Positions 17,578 to 27,134 are shown, numbered from the stretch's first letter. The stretch is DNA of 64,000 bases from Pseudofrankia sp. DC12 (GCF_000966285.1 NZ_KQ031391.1:3569208-3633207), one strand, 5' to 3'. The notes: generated from the sequence alone by a model not told the origin. Numbers and translations: made by a program.

Positions 17578-18528
17578 ATGCGCGCACTGAATGTCCCGGC
17601 CGCCGGCGAGCAGCCCCGCCTGTCGGACCTGCCCGTCCCCGAAGCGACCGAGGACACCGTTCTGGTCCGGGTGAAGGCGGCCGGGCTCAATGCCCTCGAC
17701 AACGCCCTGGCCGCCGGGGTGATGGCCGAGATGCTGCCGCACCTGTACCCGCTGGTCCTCGGCCGTGATGCCGCCGGCATCGTCGAGGCGGTTGGAGCTG
17801 GCGTCGACCACGTCGCCGTCGGCGACGAGGTGATCGGCCACATGCTGCTGGCCCCGCCGATTCAGGCCGGCACGCTCGCCGAGTACGCGCTGCTGCCCGC
17901 CGCCGCCGTCACCCGCAAGCCCGCCGGTCTCAGCTTCACCACGGCCGCGGCCCTTCCCCTCGCGGCGGCCGCGGCCAAGGCGGCCGTCGATGCCGTCGAG
18001 CCCGAGCAGGGACAGACCGTCCTCGTCGTGGGGGCCGGTGGTGGCGTGGGCTCCTACGCCGTCCAGCTGCTCGCGGCCAGCGGCGTCACGGTCGTGGCCA
18101 CCGGCACCGCCGCCGACGCCGGCCGGCTGATCACGCTCGGCGCGGCCACTGTGGTCGACTACACCGCCGGCCCGATCGCCGAGCAGGTGCACGCCGCGTA
18201 CCCTGACGGTGTCGACGCCCTGATCGACCTCGTCGCCTACACCGCCGAAGGCGCACCGCTCGGGGCGGTTCGCAAGGGCGGCAAGGTGGCCAGCACCCTG
18301 GGCGCCGCCGCCGACGAACAGGCCCTCGCCGCCGGCGGCCTGACCGGCACCAGCGTCATGGCCGCCCCACTTCGTGAAGTCGTCGCGGAGCTTGCCGAGC
18401 GGGCCGCCGCCGGCACGCTGAAGGTTGACGTCACCACCGTCCTGCCCCTTGAGAAGGCCACCGACGGGCTCGCCACCCTCGCCAGCGGAACCGCCCGAGG
18501 AAAGATCGTCGTCGAGATCGGCGTCTGA
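17578..18528 (+). CDS. Zinc-independent MDR oxidoreductase (quinone-reductase-like)
   Basis: A 316-residue medium-chain dehydrogenase/reductase that probably reduces quinones or enals with NADPH in the cytoplasm. The GroES-like N domain (MRALNVPAAGEQPRLSDLPV; LVLGRDAAGIVEAVGAGVDHVAVGDEV) lacks the structural-zinc cysteines. The nucleotide-binding motif VLVVGAGGGVGSYAVQLLA lies near 145-163. The start at ATG 17578 gives the typical MRAL N terminus. It is expressed divergently from a MarR repressor, a common arrangement for redox-stress reductases. The substrate cannot be told from sequence. Confidence 0.9.
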   Translation: MRALNVPAAGEQPRLSDLPVPEATEDTVLVRVKAAGLNALDNALAAGVMAEMLPHLYPLVLGRDAAGIVEAVGAGVDHVAVGDEVIGHMLLAPPIQAGTLAEYALLPAAAVTRKPAGLSFTTAAALPLAAAAAKAAVDAVEPEQGQTVLVVGAGGGVGSYAVQLLAASGVTVVATGTAADAGRLITLGAATVVDYTAGPIAEQVHAAYPDGVDALIDLVAYTAEGAPLGAVRKGGKVASTLGAAADEQALAAGGLTGTSVMAAPLREVVAELAERAAAGTLKVDVTTVLPLEKATDGLATLASGTARGKIVVEIGV

Positions 18529-18573
18529 CAGAGGGCAGCCAGGGCGACGGCTACCGGCTGGCCGAGTTGACGG

Positions 18574-20925
18574 TCACGGGCGGGTTGGCCGCGGCGCCGC
18601 CTCGTCGGGCGGCAGGAAGCGGATCGGTACTGTCGTCTTCTCGGTGCCGTCCGTGGCCGTGGGCTCTCGGTCGGGTGGTCCGCCGACCAGCGACTGGGTC
18701 CATCCGAGGTCCTGCACGTCGCGGCCCTGATCGGACTGGCCGCTGGGCTTGTGGTGGGTGCTCGGGGCTGGCCGGTGGGGGCTGAGCAGGTGCAGGAGCG
18801 CGGGCAGCAGTGTCGCTCGCAGCACGAACGCGTCGATGGCGACTCCGGCGGCGAGGCCGCAGCCGATCACTTTCATCATGCGGGCCGGCTGGGCGGCGAC
18901 GGCGGCGAACAGGAACAGCATCACCAGGTTCATGGTGACCATGACGTGGCCGACGTCGGCGTGGCCGAGCCGGACCGGCCCGGTGGCGCCACGGCGCCGT
19001 TCCCGTCGGCGCAGGCCGGCATCGGCGGGCTGCGTGAGCCGGGCGACCAGGCTGAAGTTCAGCCCCGGGAGCAGGCCGAACACGGCGACCAGGACGATGA
19101 CCAGTAGCGACGGTTCGACCGGCCCGGTCGCTAGTCCCAGTGTTCGGGTGACCGGGCCGGTCTGGAACAGCAGCGCCAGGACACCGGCCGCGGCGAGAAT
19201 CGCCAGCACGCTCGTCAACGCCACAGTGGCCGCGATCATCGAGGACCGCAGCATCAGCAGCCCGCAGCACAGCACCGTCAGCAGGACCACCGCGAGGAAC
19301 CCGGTGGTCGCGCCGCGGAAGCTCGCCGCCATGTCGGCGAACAGGGCGGTGGAACCGCCGACGTAGGCCCGTGAGCCGGTGCCGCCCAGTACTCGTGGGA
19401 GCACCTGGCCGCGTAGCCGGTGCAGCAGGGCGGTGGCCTCTGGCGAGCGTGGGCCGGCCGCCGGGAACACCCGGATCACGGCGACGCCCGCCTGCGCGTT
19501 GTTCACGCTCACCGCCGCCCGGGCGACCCCGGGAGTCCGGGCCAACGCGGTCACCACGGCATCCGGAGACACCGCCGACGGCGCGGGGCCGAGCTCGACG
19601 GCGACGAGCATCGGCCCGTTCAGCCCAGGAAAGAAGTCAGCGCTAAGCAGGTCGTAGGCCCGCCGGGTCGTCGACGATGTCGACTCGGCGCCGTCGTCGG
19701 CACCGCCGAGCTTGAGAGTCAGCGCCGGTGCGGCGAGCGCCAGCAACAGGAGGCCCGCCGCGCAGGCAGCGGCCAACGGGTGGCGGTGCACCCAGCCGGC
19801 CCACCTCGCCCGCAGCCCCGGCGGCTGGCTCAGCCCACGGCCGCTGGTCGTCAGATGCTGGCGTTCCGTCCAGCCCAGCAGCCGTGGCCCGCAGATCGCC
19901 AGCAGCGCCGGGAGCAGGGTAAGGACCACCAGACCGGTCGCCGTCCCGGCGGCGGCGGAGCCGAGCGCGACACCGCTGAAGAAGGGCAGCCCCAACGCCA
20001 CAACGCCGTCCATCGCCAGTGTCACGCAGAAGCCGCCGCATGCGATCGCGAAGCCCGTCCGCGCGGCAGCCCGCGTCACCGCCTCGGACGAAGCGGCCCC
20101 CTCCCGCAGGCCGGACTGAGCCTGGTGCACGACGACGACCGCGCCGCCCAGGCTGCTCCCAGCCGCGACGACCGCCGCGAGCAGCGGCGCGTACAACGTC
20201 ATCGCCGTCGTGTGCGACGCCAGCTCCACAATCGCCACCGCGGTCACAGTCGCCACCGCTGTCGTCATGGCACAGACGACCACCGCGCCCCGGGAACGCA
20301 ACGTGGCACCGAGCAGCAACAGGGCTGCCGCGAGCGCGATGAGGATTGGCCACCAGGAGATGGCGGTGGCGTTGACCGCGGCCGCGTCCGGGCCCGCGAC
20401 CTCGACCTCCAGACTCGGCCCGTCATAGGAGCGCGCCGCTGTAACGAGGCGCCGCGCTGCTGCCAGGTCAGGATGCAGCGCCGAGCCCTTCACGATCACC
20501 GTGGCCACCGCGGTGCGCCGATCGGCACTGACCGGGTCGACACCGAGAACGACCGCGCCAGCCGCCGAGAACGGACTGACCACACCGGCGACCTTCGGCA
20601 CCTTCCCCAGCTGTGCCACCACCGCGGCGATCTGCGCCCGTACCAGCGGATCATCGACCGTCCCCTGGCGGGCACGCAGCACCACCGTCTCGGTGTCCGG
20701 GACACCCGACCCGCCCAGCCCCCGGCTGACGAGGTCGAGAGCACGCCCGGAATCGCTGCCTGGAACGGCGACCTCGGTGTCGAACCGGAATCCCTGCCCC
20801 CGCGCCAGGACAACAAGCGTCACCAGGCAGAGAGCCCACAAACCGACGACCACCCAGCGGTGCCCGACACACAACCCGGCGAGACGCGTCCGTCCGGCCG
20901 AACCGAAACTGCTGTCTCGCCTCAT
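18574..20925 (-). CDS. MMPL-family RND transporter
   Basis: A 783-residue inner-membrane exporter of the MMPL/RND superfamily, proton driven, with typical lipid or glycolipid cargo in actinobacteria. It shows the duplicated plan: one N-terminal helix (VVVGLWALCLVTLVVLARG), a periplasmic domain (about 45-190), five helices including LIALAAALLLLGA and LYAPLLAAVVAAGSSLGGAV, a second single helix near 400 (AAACAAGLLLLALAAPAL), a second periplasmic domain, and five more helices to about 735. The C-terminal tail is proline-rich and hydrophilic. It stands alone on the reverse strand, facing the oxidoreductase convergently, so cargo cannot be inferred from neighbours. Confidence 0.9.
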   Translation of the reverse strand: MRRDSSFGSAGRTRLAGLCVGHRWVVVGLWALCLVTLVVLARGQGFRFDTEVAVPGSDSGRALDLVSRGLGGSGVPDTETVVLRARQGTVDDPLVRAQIAAVVAQLGKVPKVAGVVSPFSAAGAVVLGVDPVSADRRTAVATVIVKGSALHPDLAAARRLVTAARSYDGPSLEVEVAGPDAAAVNATAISWWPILIALAAALLLLGATLRSRGAVVVCAMTTAVATVTAVAIVELASHTTAMTLYAPLLAAVVAAGSSLGGAVVVVHQAQSGLREGAASSEAVTRAAARTGFAIACGGFCVTLAMDGVVALGLPFFSGVALGSAAAGTATGLVVLTLLPALLAICGPRLLGWTERQHLTTSGRGLSQPPGLRARWAGWVHRHPLAAACAAGLLLLALAAPALTLKLGGADDGAESTSSTTRRAYDLLSADFFPGLNGPMLVAVELGPAPSAVSPDAVVTALARTPGVARAAVSVNNAQAGVAVIRVFPAAGPRSPEATALLHRLRGQVLPRVLGGTGSRAYVGGSTALFADMAASFRGATTGFLAVVLLTVLCCGLLMLRSSMIAATVALTSVLAILAAAGVLALLFQTGPVTRTLGLATGPVEPSLLVIVLVAVFGLLPGLNFSLVARLTQPADAGLRRRERRRGATGPVRLGHADVGHVMVTMNLVMLFLFAAVAAQPARMMKVIGCGLAAGVAIDAFVLRATLLPALLHLLSPHRPAPSTHHKPSGQSDQGRDVQDLGWTQSLVGGPPDREPTATDGTEKTTVPIRFLPPDEAAPRPTRP

Positions 20926-21042
20926 TCACGACAAATTAACCCCAATCGTCGGCTCGAACCAGGTTTCGGAACCTGACCGTGACTATCTGCACACGTCTTG
21001 TCGGACCGTGCCAGCCAAACGCGCGGTGGGTGCGGCCCGCTC

Positions 21043-22524
21043 TCAGGGGCTGATGATCGGAGCGAGGGCGTCGCGTACGGCCGCGCTGACATCGGTGTCC
21101 GGCGCGTCCACGTACTCGTCCGGGGACGGCCCGGTGTCGAAGGAGCCGTAGGTCGTGTACGAGATGACGGCGGGGCAGATGGTGCCGTCTACCTGGACGA
21201 ACAGGTTGGCCACGACGTGCCCGGTCAGAACCTCGATGACGCGGATCGGAACCGCGATTTTGTGGAACGACACGGTGTTCGTGCCGTAGAGGCTGGTCAG
21301 GACCGAGCCGGACTGGTACTCGCAGCTCTGGACGATGTCGCCCTGCTCCTTCGGGCTGACGCAGATGACGAGTGGCGCCTTGGCCACGTCGTCGACCACC
21401 CAGTCGGCCGGCAGCTGGTTCGTGTAGGCGCTGTCGCCACGGAGCACCGCCCGGTTCGGGGAGGCGGCGCGGTACGGGGTGGCACCGCTCCAGGTTGCCG
21501 GGTTGGAGCAGTAAGACGTGTCCGATCCGGCGCCTAGCCCGGTGCGCACGTGGTCCAGTTCGATCGCCTGGTTGGCGGCGATGAGCCCGATGAAAGCCTT
21601 CGGGGCCAGCGGGCTCTGCGGGTAGTCGTCGAGTAGGCGCTGGTAGGAGGACTTCGCGCCGTTCCAGTCCTTGGACTGGAATTCGCGATCGCCGCAGCCG
21701 ACGAGCGCTGCGGGTGCGAGGCGGGGGACGACGGCCTTCGCCCGATCCCGGACGGCATCACGGGTGCTGTAGGAGCCGAGGGTGTCGAGGACCGTTGTGG
21801 TGTCGCAGGGGTTCGACAAGGGCAGCCGGCCGAGGAAGTCGTCCAGGGTGCGAAGGACCAGCTTGTCGTCGTCGGGGTGCGTGGCGAGGACAGCGGAGAG
21901 GTTCTTCAACTCTGGCGGCAGCGAGTTCGGGTCGCTGTTCGTGACGACCGCGGCGAGGCGGGCGGCGGTTTCTCCCAGCTCGCCGCACACCCGGCCGGTG
22001 CCCGCGCCCTGGACGGCGCCGGGGGCGTTCGCCAGATAGTCCCCCGCCCATCGATCGTCCAACGCGGCGGCGACGCGACGGCAGTCGCCGGTCCGGACCG
22101 CGGCGGCGACTCGGCTGTTGATCGAGGCGACGTGGACCCGCAGCAGCGAGAAGGCCAGCAGCACCGGTAGGAAGAAGGCCGCGCCGAGGATGAGGCGGCT
22201 CCTGCTCCCGCCTCGGTGGCGACCTCGCGGCCATCCCTGCGCGAGGTACCAGCCATGCCCCACGAGCGCGGTCCACCACAGCAGGACGACGATCTCGAAC
22301 CACAGGGTCCTTGCCGCGGTGCCGAGGATGATCAGCAGGATCAGCGTGACCAGCCCGGTGACCGCCGCGAGCCCCCGGCGGCCCAGCATGAGGTAGCCGA
22401 CGTTGAAAAAGGACGCGTTTCCGAGTATTACGGCCAGCGGGTCGCGGTTGACGGGCGGTTCCGGATCAGTGGTGCCTTCGGGGCCGTACTCCGGGGTGTC
22501 GTCCGGAGCCTGCGCCGTACTCAC
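21043..22524 (-). CDS. Multi-pass membrane protein with extracellular TPR-like region
   Basis: A protein of 493 residues from GTG 22524. Residues about 40-150 hold several membrane helices (AAVTGLVTLILLIILGTAA; IVVLLWWTALVGHGWYLA; ILGAAFFLPVLLAFSLL). The rest is extracytoplasmic, with tetratricopeptide-like helices (SYQRLLDDYPQSPLAPKAFIGLI) and a C-terminal beta domain. The layout recalls YfgM/YbgF-like periplasmic helpers but no specific family is recognised. An open frame extends further upstream, but coding character begins at this GTG and the N terminus STAQAPDDTPEYGPEG is typical of an actinobacterial membrane protein. Confidence 0.7.
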   Translation of the reverse strand: MSTAQAPDDTPEYGPEGTTDPEPPVNRDPLAVILGNASFFNVGYLMLGRRGLAAVTGLVTLILLIILGTAARTLWFEIVVLLWWTALVGHGWYLAQGWPRGRHRGGSRSRLILGAAFFLPVLLAFSLLRVHVASINSRVAAAVRTGDCRRVAAALDDRWAGDYLANAPGAVQGAGTGRVCGELGETAARLAAVVTNSDPNSLPPELKNLSAVLATHPDDDKLVLRTLDDFLGRLPLSNPCDTTTVLDTLGSYSTRDAVRDRAKAVVPRLAPAALVGCGDREFQSKDWNGAKSSYQRLLDDYPQSPLAPKAFIGLIAANQAIELDHVRTGLGAGSDTSYCSNPATWSGATPYRAASPNRAVLRGDSAYTNQLPADWVVDDVAKAPLVICVSPKEQGDIVQSCEYQSGSVLTSLYGTNTVSFHKIAVPIRVIEVLTGHVVANLFVQVDGTICPAVISYTTYGSFDTGPSPDEYVDAPDTDVSAAVRDALAPIISP

Positions 22525-22739
22525 GAGAGTGGTCCCTTGCGTCCGCTGCGCGCATCGTGAGCTGGCATCCCGAAACCCCTCAGCCGTGCCGGGGCCGGCC
22601 CGGCGGATCCGCTGCAATGTAAGGGTTCGGCGCGCCACGCCGGGCCGGTTTTGCGCCAGTCGTCCGCCGTCATCCACCCGACAGCGGGAGTTCCCGCCAA
22701 CGCGGGACAGCGCGCAGCCGACGCGGCTCTCCGAGGAAC

Positions 22740-22849
22740 ACCACGGCCCGGCCGGCGACTGGCGGTTCCGGTACGAGCCGACCTGGGTGCTGCGCGGCCT
22801 GACCGAGCTGCACCTGGAGTTCACGGCCGTCGAAGGCGGGGCCCGATGA
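22740..22849 (+). pseudogene. Cytochrome P450 C-terminal remnant
   Basis: The frame reads DWRFRYEPTWVLRGLTELHL and stops at 22849, as the last strands of actinobacterial cytochromes P450 do. No heme-binding cysteine loop or other P450 motif lies upstream, so only the 3' tail survives. The stop overlaps the start of the next remnant (ATGA), as in a former P450-dehydrogenase operon. Confidence 0.5.
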
Positions 22850-22899
22850 GCAGGGCCGCCGTCGTGACGGGTGGCGCCTCGGGCATCGGCCGCACGTGA
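22846..22899 (+). pseudogene. Short-chain dehydrogenase N-terminal remnant
   Basis: A 17-residue frame, MSRAAVVTGGASGIGRT, carries the Rossmann TGGASGIG motif that opens classical short-chain dehydrogenases, then hits TGA. Nothing of the family follows. With the P450 tail it marks a deleted catabolic operon beside the TetR gene. Confidence 0.6.
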
Positions 22900-23023
22900 C
22901 GGTGTGCACCGAACTGGTTTCGCGCCGTCTCGTGGGCGCGAAGTTCGCGCGGACCTCGACCTGCCGGGCACGGCAGCTGGCAGGTCCGGTGTGCCTGCTG
23001 CCGCGCTGCGATATGAAGGGCAG

Positions 23024-23617
23024 ATGGTCAGCCAGCATCGGACGGCTCCGGCGGAGTCAGGTCGCCGGGAGCAGCTTCTCGACGCCGCGGAGCAGCTGCT
23101 GCTGGAGGAAGGCTACGCCGCCGTCACCTCGCGCCGGGTGGGTGCGCGGGCCGGCCTGACGCCGCAGCTGGTGCACTACTACTTCCACACCATGGACGAG
23201 CTTTTCCTGCAGATATTCCGGCGTCGCGCCGACGCGGGCCTGGAAATGCTCCGGGAGGTCGTGGGTGCCCGCCCGACGCTGCGGCAGCTCTGGGACCTGC
23301 GGGAGACCGGCCTCACCACCACGCGACTCAGCCTCGAGTTCATGGCGCTGGCGAACCACCGCAAGGTCATCCGGTCCGCGCTCGTCGACTACTACCAGCG
23401 TTGTCGCCAGCTCCAGCTCGACGCGTTCACGGCGGCGCTCACCGACCGCGGCGTCCCGCCGGAACGGTGCCCACCGCTGTTCGCCCAGCTGGCGATGATC
23501 GGGATAACCCAGATCATGACGATCGACGCCGACCTCGGCGTCGCCTACGACTTTGAGCCCGTGAACGCCTACATCACCCGTCTGATCGACGAGATCGACG
23601 AAATCGACGAGCCTTAG
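23024..23617 (+). CDS. TetR-family transcriptional regulator
   Basis: This 197-residue repressor has a TetR_N helix-turn-helix at about 15-60 (RREQLLDAAEQLLLEEGYAA, VTSRRVGARAGLTPQLVHYYF) and a helical ligand domain. ATG 23024 is preceded by a purine-rich gaagggcag. The acidic tail ends IDEIDEIDEP. The neighbouring P450/SDR remnants suggest that it once controlled a lipid or steroid catabolic operon now lost, so its present target is unknown. Confidence 0.87.
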   Translation: MVSQHRTAPAESGRREQLLDAAEQLLLEEGYAAVTSRRVGARAGLTPQLVHYYFHTMDELFLQIFRRRADAGLEMLREVVGARPTLRQLWDLRETGLTTTRLSLEFMALANHRKVIRSALVDYYQRCRQLQLDAFTAALTDRGVPPERCPPLFAQLAMIGITQIMTIDADLGVAYDFEPVNAYITRLIDEIDEIDEP

Positions 23618-23672
23618 CGAACCGGCCGGCCAGGCCTGGGACGATCCGGCCCCGGGACAGGCCGCGAGCTGG

Positions 23673-24830
23673 TCAGCCCTCCTGGGCCGGGTAGACGGCA
23701 AGGTCGGTCGCCTTGATCGTGGCCCAGACCGGAGTACCCGGAGCGAGCCGAAGATCGGCGAGCGCCGCAGCCGTGATGTCGGCGTGGATCGGTGGGTCGG
23801 AGGCGATGGTGACCCGGACCCGGTCACCAAACGGTTCGAGCGTCTCCACCAGCCCTGGCAGCACGTTGCGGGGGCTGCCCTGCGCGGGCCGGCCCGTGTG
23901 CAGGGCCACCGCCGTCGGGCGGATCGCGACGAGCACCGCGGCACCGGCCCCCGGCGGCGAGCTGTCAGCGGGGATGTGGAGCTGACCGCCACCGTCCAGG
24001 GTGACCAGATCTCCACGAGCCGTCCCCGAACAGAGGTTGAGGCCGACCAGGCGCGCCACGTAACGAGTGCGGGGGCGGCGGGCGACCTCCGCGGCCGGCC
24101 CTTCCTGGACGATGCGGCCGGTTTCGAGGATGACGATCCGGTCGGCCAGGATCATCGCGTCGAGTGGGTCGTGCGTGACCAGCAGCACCGGCGTCGGCGC
24201 GGCGGCGAGCGCGCGGGCCAGGTGGGCGCGCACGTCGGAGCGGGTGGCGACGTCGAGGGCGGCCAGCGGCTCGTCGAGCAGCAGCAGCCGGGGCGCGGGC
24301 GCCAGCGCACGGGCGAGGGCGACGCGTTGCGCCTGCCCGCCGGACAGCTGGCCGGGCCGGCGGTCGGCATGGTCGGCGAGGCCCAGCCGGTCCAGCCAGC
24401 CGTCCGCGACCTGGCGGGCCTCCCGCCGGCCGGTGCGCTCCCGGGCGCGCAGGCCGAAGGCGACGTTGTCGCGGGCGGACAGGTGCGGGAACAGCAGGTA
24501 GTCCTGGAAGACGACGCCGACCGGGCGGCGGTGCGCCGGCCTGAACACGCCGGCGGCCGGGTCGTCGAGGGTGTCACCGTCGAGGACGATGCGCCCGGAG
24601 CTGATCGGGGTGAGCCCGGCCAGGGCGCGCAGCAGGGTCGTCTTGCCTGCGCCGTTCGGCCCGAGCACGCAGGTGACCTCGCCGGGGGGCACCGCGAGCG
24701 CCACCTGGACGGTGAAGGCACCGAGGTCGACGACGACGTCCGCGACCAGCCCGGCCGGCGTGACCTGGGAGTCCGGACCGGTCGCGGGCGGGAGGCCGGC
24801 TGCCAGGGCGGTCTGGTCGGGGGTGGTCAT
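23673..24830 (-). CDS. Molybdate ABC transporter ATP-binding protein
   Basis: A 385-residue ATPase that powers molybdate uptake at the inner membrane face. Walker A is GPNGAGKTT (about 54-62), the signature is LSGGQAQRVALARAL (about 152-166) and Walker B is RLLLLDEPLAALD, followed by the H-loop LLVTHD. The C-terminal third (about 270-385) is a TOBE/MOP-like oxyanion-binding domain (VLVAIRPTAVAL; GTPVWATIKATDLAVYP). It overlaps modB by four bases (ATGA) and is the last gene of the operon. Confidence 0.92.
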   Translation of the reverse strand: MTTPDQTALAAGLPPATGPDSQVTPAGLVADVVVDLGAFTVQVALAVPPGEVTCVLGPNGAGKTTLLRALAGLTPISSGRIVLDGDTLDDPAAGVFRPAHRRPVGVVFQDYLLFPHLSARDNVAFGLRARERTGRREARQVADGWLDRLGLADHADRRPGQLSGGQAQRVALARALAPAPRLLLLDEPLAALDVATRSDVRAHLARALAAAPTPVLLVTHDPLDAMILADRIVILETGRIVQEGPAAEVARRPRTRYVARLVGLNLCSGTARGDLVTLDGGGQLHIPADSSPPGAGAAVLVAIRPTAVALHTGRPAQGSPRNVLPGLVETLEPFGDRVRVTIASDPPIHADITAAALADLRLAPGTPVWATIKATDLAVYPAQEG

Positions 24831-25726
24831 GCGGCGGCGGCCACGCCGCGCGCGCCGGACAGCCAGCGGCGCCGCAGCACGATCAGGACGGTCACACAGA
24901 CCACGAGTAACAACAGGGAAAGGGCGATCGCGGCGTCCGGGTCGTTCTCCAACGCCAGGTAGACGGCCAACGGCATGGTCTGGGTGGTGCCCGGGAAGTT
25001 GCCGGCGAAGGTGATGGTCGCGCCGAACTCGCCGAGCGCCCGGGCCCAGCACAGCACGGCTCCCGCGCCGACCGATGGGGCGATCATCGGGAGGGTGACC
25101 CGCCGGAAGGTCAGCCAGCGGTTGGCGCCGAGAGTCGCGGCGGCGTCCTCGAAGCGGCGGTCGGCTGCGGCCAGCGCGCCCTCGACGGACACGACCAGGA
25201 ACGGCATGGCGACGAACGTCTCCGCGATCACCACGCCGGTGGTCGTGAACGGCAGCGTGATCCCGAAGATGCTGTCGAGGTGGCGGCCGACGACGCCGTT
25301 GCGGCCGAAGGCGAGCAGCAACGCCACGCCGCCGACGACCGGCGGCAGCACCAGCGGCAGCGTGACCAGCGCCTGGAGCACAGACCGTCCGGGCAGCCTG
25401 GTCCGGGCGAGCACCCATGCCAGCGGAACCCCGGTCACGATCGAGACGCCGGTCGCCAGGGTCGCCGTCTCCAGCGACAGGACGAGGGCCTGGCGGACCT
25501 CGGCCTGCCCGAGGAGGCTCGGCAGCCGCCGCCACGGCGCCCGGACCAGCAGCCCGACGAGCGGGAGGACCAGGAACGCGACGGCGAGGCCGGCGGGCAG
25601 GGCCAGCGGCCAGGGCGCCCGTCCCTGGCCGGTCCGCCGCGGCCGGCCCCGGCCGCGCCCACCGCCAGTCGCGGCGGGCGCGGGCGGGCCGGTCACGGGC
25701 GGGCCGGTCACGGGCGGGGCGGTCAC
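24827..25726 (-). CDS. Molybdate ABC transporter permease
   Basis: This 299-residue inner-membrane subunit of the molybdate importer has about six helices after a proline/glycine-rich cytoplasmic N terminus. The conserved EAA-type loop that contacts the ATPase is visible (ALAAADRRFEDAAATLGANRWLTF..., about 185-210). It starts with ATG overlapping the modA stop and its own stop overlaps modC, indicating strict translational coupling. Confidence 0.92.
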   Translation of the reverse strand: MTAPPVTGPPVTGPPAPAATGGGRGRGRPRRTGQGRAPWPLALPAGLAVAFLVLPLVGLLVRAPWRRLPSLLGQAEVRQALVLSLETATLATGVSIVTGVPLAWVLARTRLPGRSVLQALVTLPLVLPPVVGGVALLLAFGRNGVVGRHLDSIFGITLPFTTTGVVIAETFVAMPFLVVSVEGALAAADRRFEDAAATLGANRWLTFRRVTLPMIAPSVGAGAVLCWARALGEFGATITFAGNFPGTTQTMPLAVYLALENDPDAAIALSLLLLVVCVTVLIVLRRRWLSGARGVAAAA

Positions 25727-26529
25727 GGCTGGCTGAAGCCAGCCTGGGTCAGGACCGAGCGGCCGGTCGCGGACAGCACATAGGCAACGAACGCGTCGGC
25801 TGTCGCCTTGTTCTTCGTCGCGGTGAGGGTCGCGATCGGGTAGGCGGTGGAGGCGTTCTCGTTCTCCGGAATGGCGATGCCCGTGACCTTGCCGCCGGCG
25901 GCCAGCACGTCGGTCTTGTAGACGATGCCTGCGTCAACCTCGCCGAGCTCGACCGTGGTCAGCACACTCTTGACGTCGGGGCCCTCGGTCACCGGCTTAA
26001 CCGTGATCTTGGCCTTGGCGAAGGCGGCCTGGGCCACGACGCCACACGGCACCGCAGCCTGGCAGAGCGCGACCTTGACGCCCGGCCTCGCCAGGTCCTC
26101 GATCGCGGCGATGTGCTGCGGGTTCGCGGGCGGAACCGCGATCTCCGCCTCGTTCGTCGCGAACGTCGTCGGGTTGGCGGCGTTCTTCTGGTCGGTCACC
26201 TGGGTCATGTTCTTGGTGCTGGCCGACGCGAACACGTCCGCGGGGGCACCCGAGTTGATCTGGGTGGCCAGGGCGGAGCTGGCGCCGAAGCTGAACTTCA
26301 CGGTCACGCCCGGGTGCGCGGCCTCGAAGCTCTTGCCCAGGTCGGTGAAGGTCCCGGTCAGCGAGGACGCCGCGAGCACCGTGATGGTCCCGGACAGCGC
26401 CGGCGTGCTCGACGCCCTCGGGGTGGCTCCAGCTCCGGTGGAACCACCGGAGCTGGAGCCGCAGCCGGCCAGCACGACGACGGTGACCACACCGGCGAGG
26501 GCTGCCGCCGCGGGGCGGGGTATGCGCAC
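25723..26529 (-). CDS. Molybdate-binding lipoprotein
   Basis: A 268-residue periplasmic-type binding protein anchored by a lipobox (VVVLAGCGSS, Cys at about 23). Features of ModA are clear: ITVLAASSLTGTFTDLGKSF, VTVKFSFGASSALATQI, GAPADVFASAS and a late YPIATLTATKNKATADAFVAYV. It captures molybdate or tungstate outside the membrane and hands it to the permease. It is first of the three transporter genes and lies 76 bases downstream of the MerR-TOBE gene, so all four may form one operon. Confidence 0.93.
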   Translation of the reverse strand: MRIPRPAAAALAGVVTVVVLAGCGSSSGGSTGAGATPRASSTPALSGTITVLAASSLTGTFTDLGKSFEAAHPGVTVKFSFGASSALATQINSGAPADVFASASTKNMTQVTDQKNAANPTTFATNEAEIAVPPANPQHIAAIEDLARPGVKVALCQAAVPCGVVAQAAFAKAKITVKPVTEGPDVKSVLTTVELGEVDAGIVYKTDVLAAGGKVTGIAIPENENASTAYPIATLTATKNKATADAFVAYVLSATGRSVLTQAGFSQP

Positions 26530-26605
26530 GGGGATTCTCCACAGCGACGTGACACGACTCGGGAACGGCGGGTGATGACGGCGTCGCGTCGGTGCGACCG
26601 GGCGT

Positions 26606-27022
26606 TCAGCGATGCTGCTGGGGGACCTCGACCACGACGTTCGTCGCCTTGACCGAGCCGATCGCCAGTACCCCCGGCTCCAGGCCGAGCTCGTCGGCGG
26701 CCTCCCGGCTCATCAGCGAGACGATTCGATGCGGCCCGGCCTGGATCTCCACCTGGGCCATCACGCCGTCTCGCTGGACTCGGGTCACGATCCCGGGGAA
26801 GCGGTTGCGAGCCGATTCGCCGACGATGACCGCCCGTCCGGCAGGGGATTCGACGCCCTCGGCGAGTTCGGTGGCGAACTGGGCCAGCACGGCCCCCTCG
26901 ACCGCCTGACGGCCCGAGTCGTCGCGGACGGTCGGCAGCCGGCCGATGTCCGCCCAACGGCGGACGGTGTCGTCACTGACACCGAGCAGCCCCGCCGCCT
27001 CGCTGATCCGAAACCTCGGCAT
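26606..27022 (-). CDS. MerR-like HTH plus TOBE molybdate-sensing regulator
   Basis: A 138-residue protein with a MerR/excisionase-type helix-turn-helix (FRISEAAGLLGVSDDTVRRWADIGRLPTV, first 32 residues) joined to a single TOBE/Mop domain (about 67-132; SARNRFPGIVTRV, MAQVEIQAGPHRIVSLMSREAADELGLEPG). This pairing serves as a small molybdate-responsive regulator or storage protein in place of full-length ModE. ATG 27022 (MPRFRIS) is chosen; an upstream start would add 47 residues unrelated to the fold. It lies just before modA and probably represses the transporter when molybdate is ample. Confidence 0.85.
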   Translation of the reverse strand: MPRFRISEAAGLLGVSDDTVRRWADIGRLPTVRDDSGRQAVEGAVLAQFATELAEGVESPAGRAVIVGESARNRFPGIVTRVQRDGVMAQVEIQAGPHRIVSLMSREAADELGLEPGVLAIGSVKATNVVVEVPQQHR

Positions 27023-27134
27023 GGCGGAACAGTACCACCCGTACTTACGGACACATCGACCGAACCGTTCCGGGATTACGGACATCGGGCCGCAAAGACA
27101 ACGTGATTGCGGAAGCCGGCGCCTGTCCCGTGGG

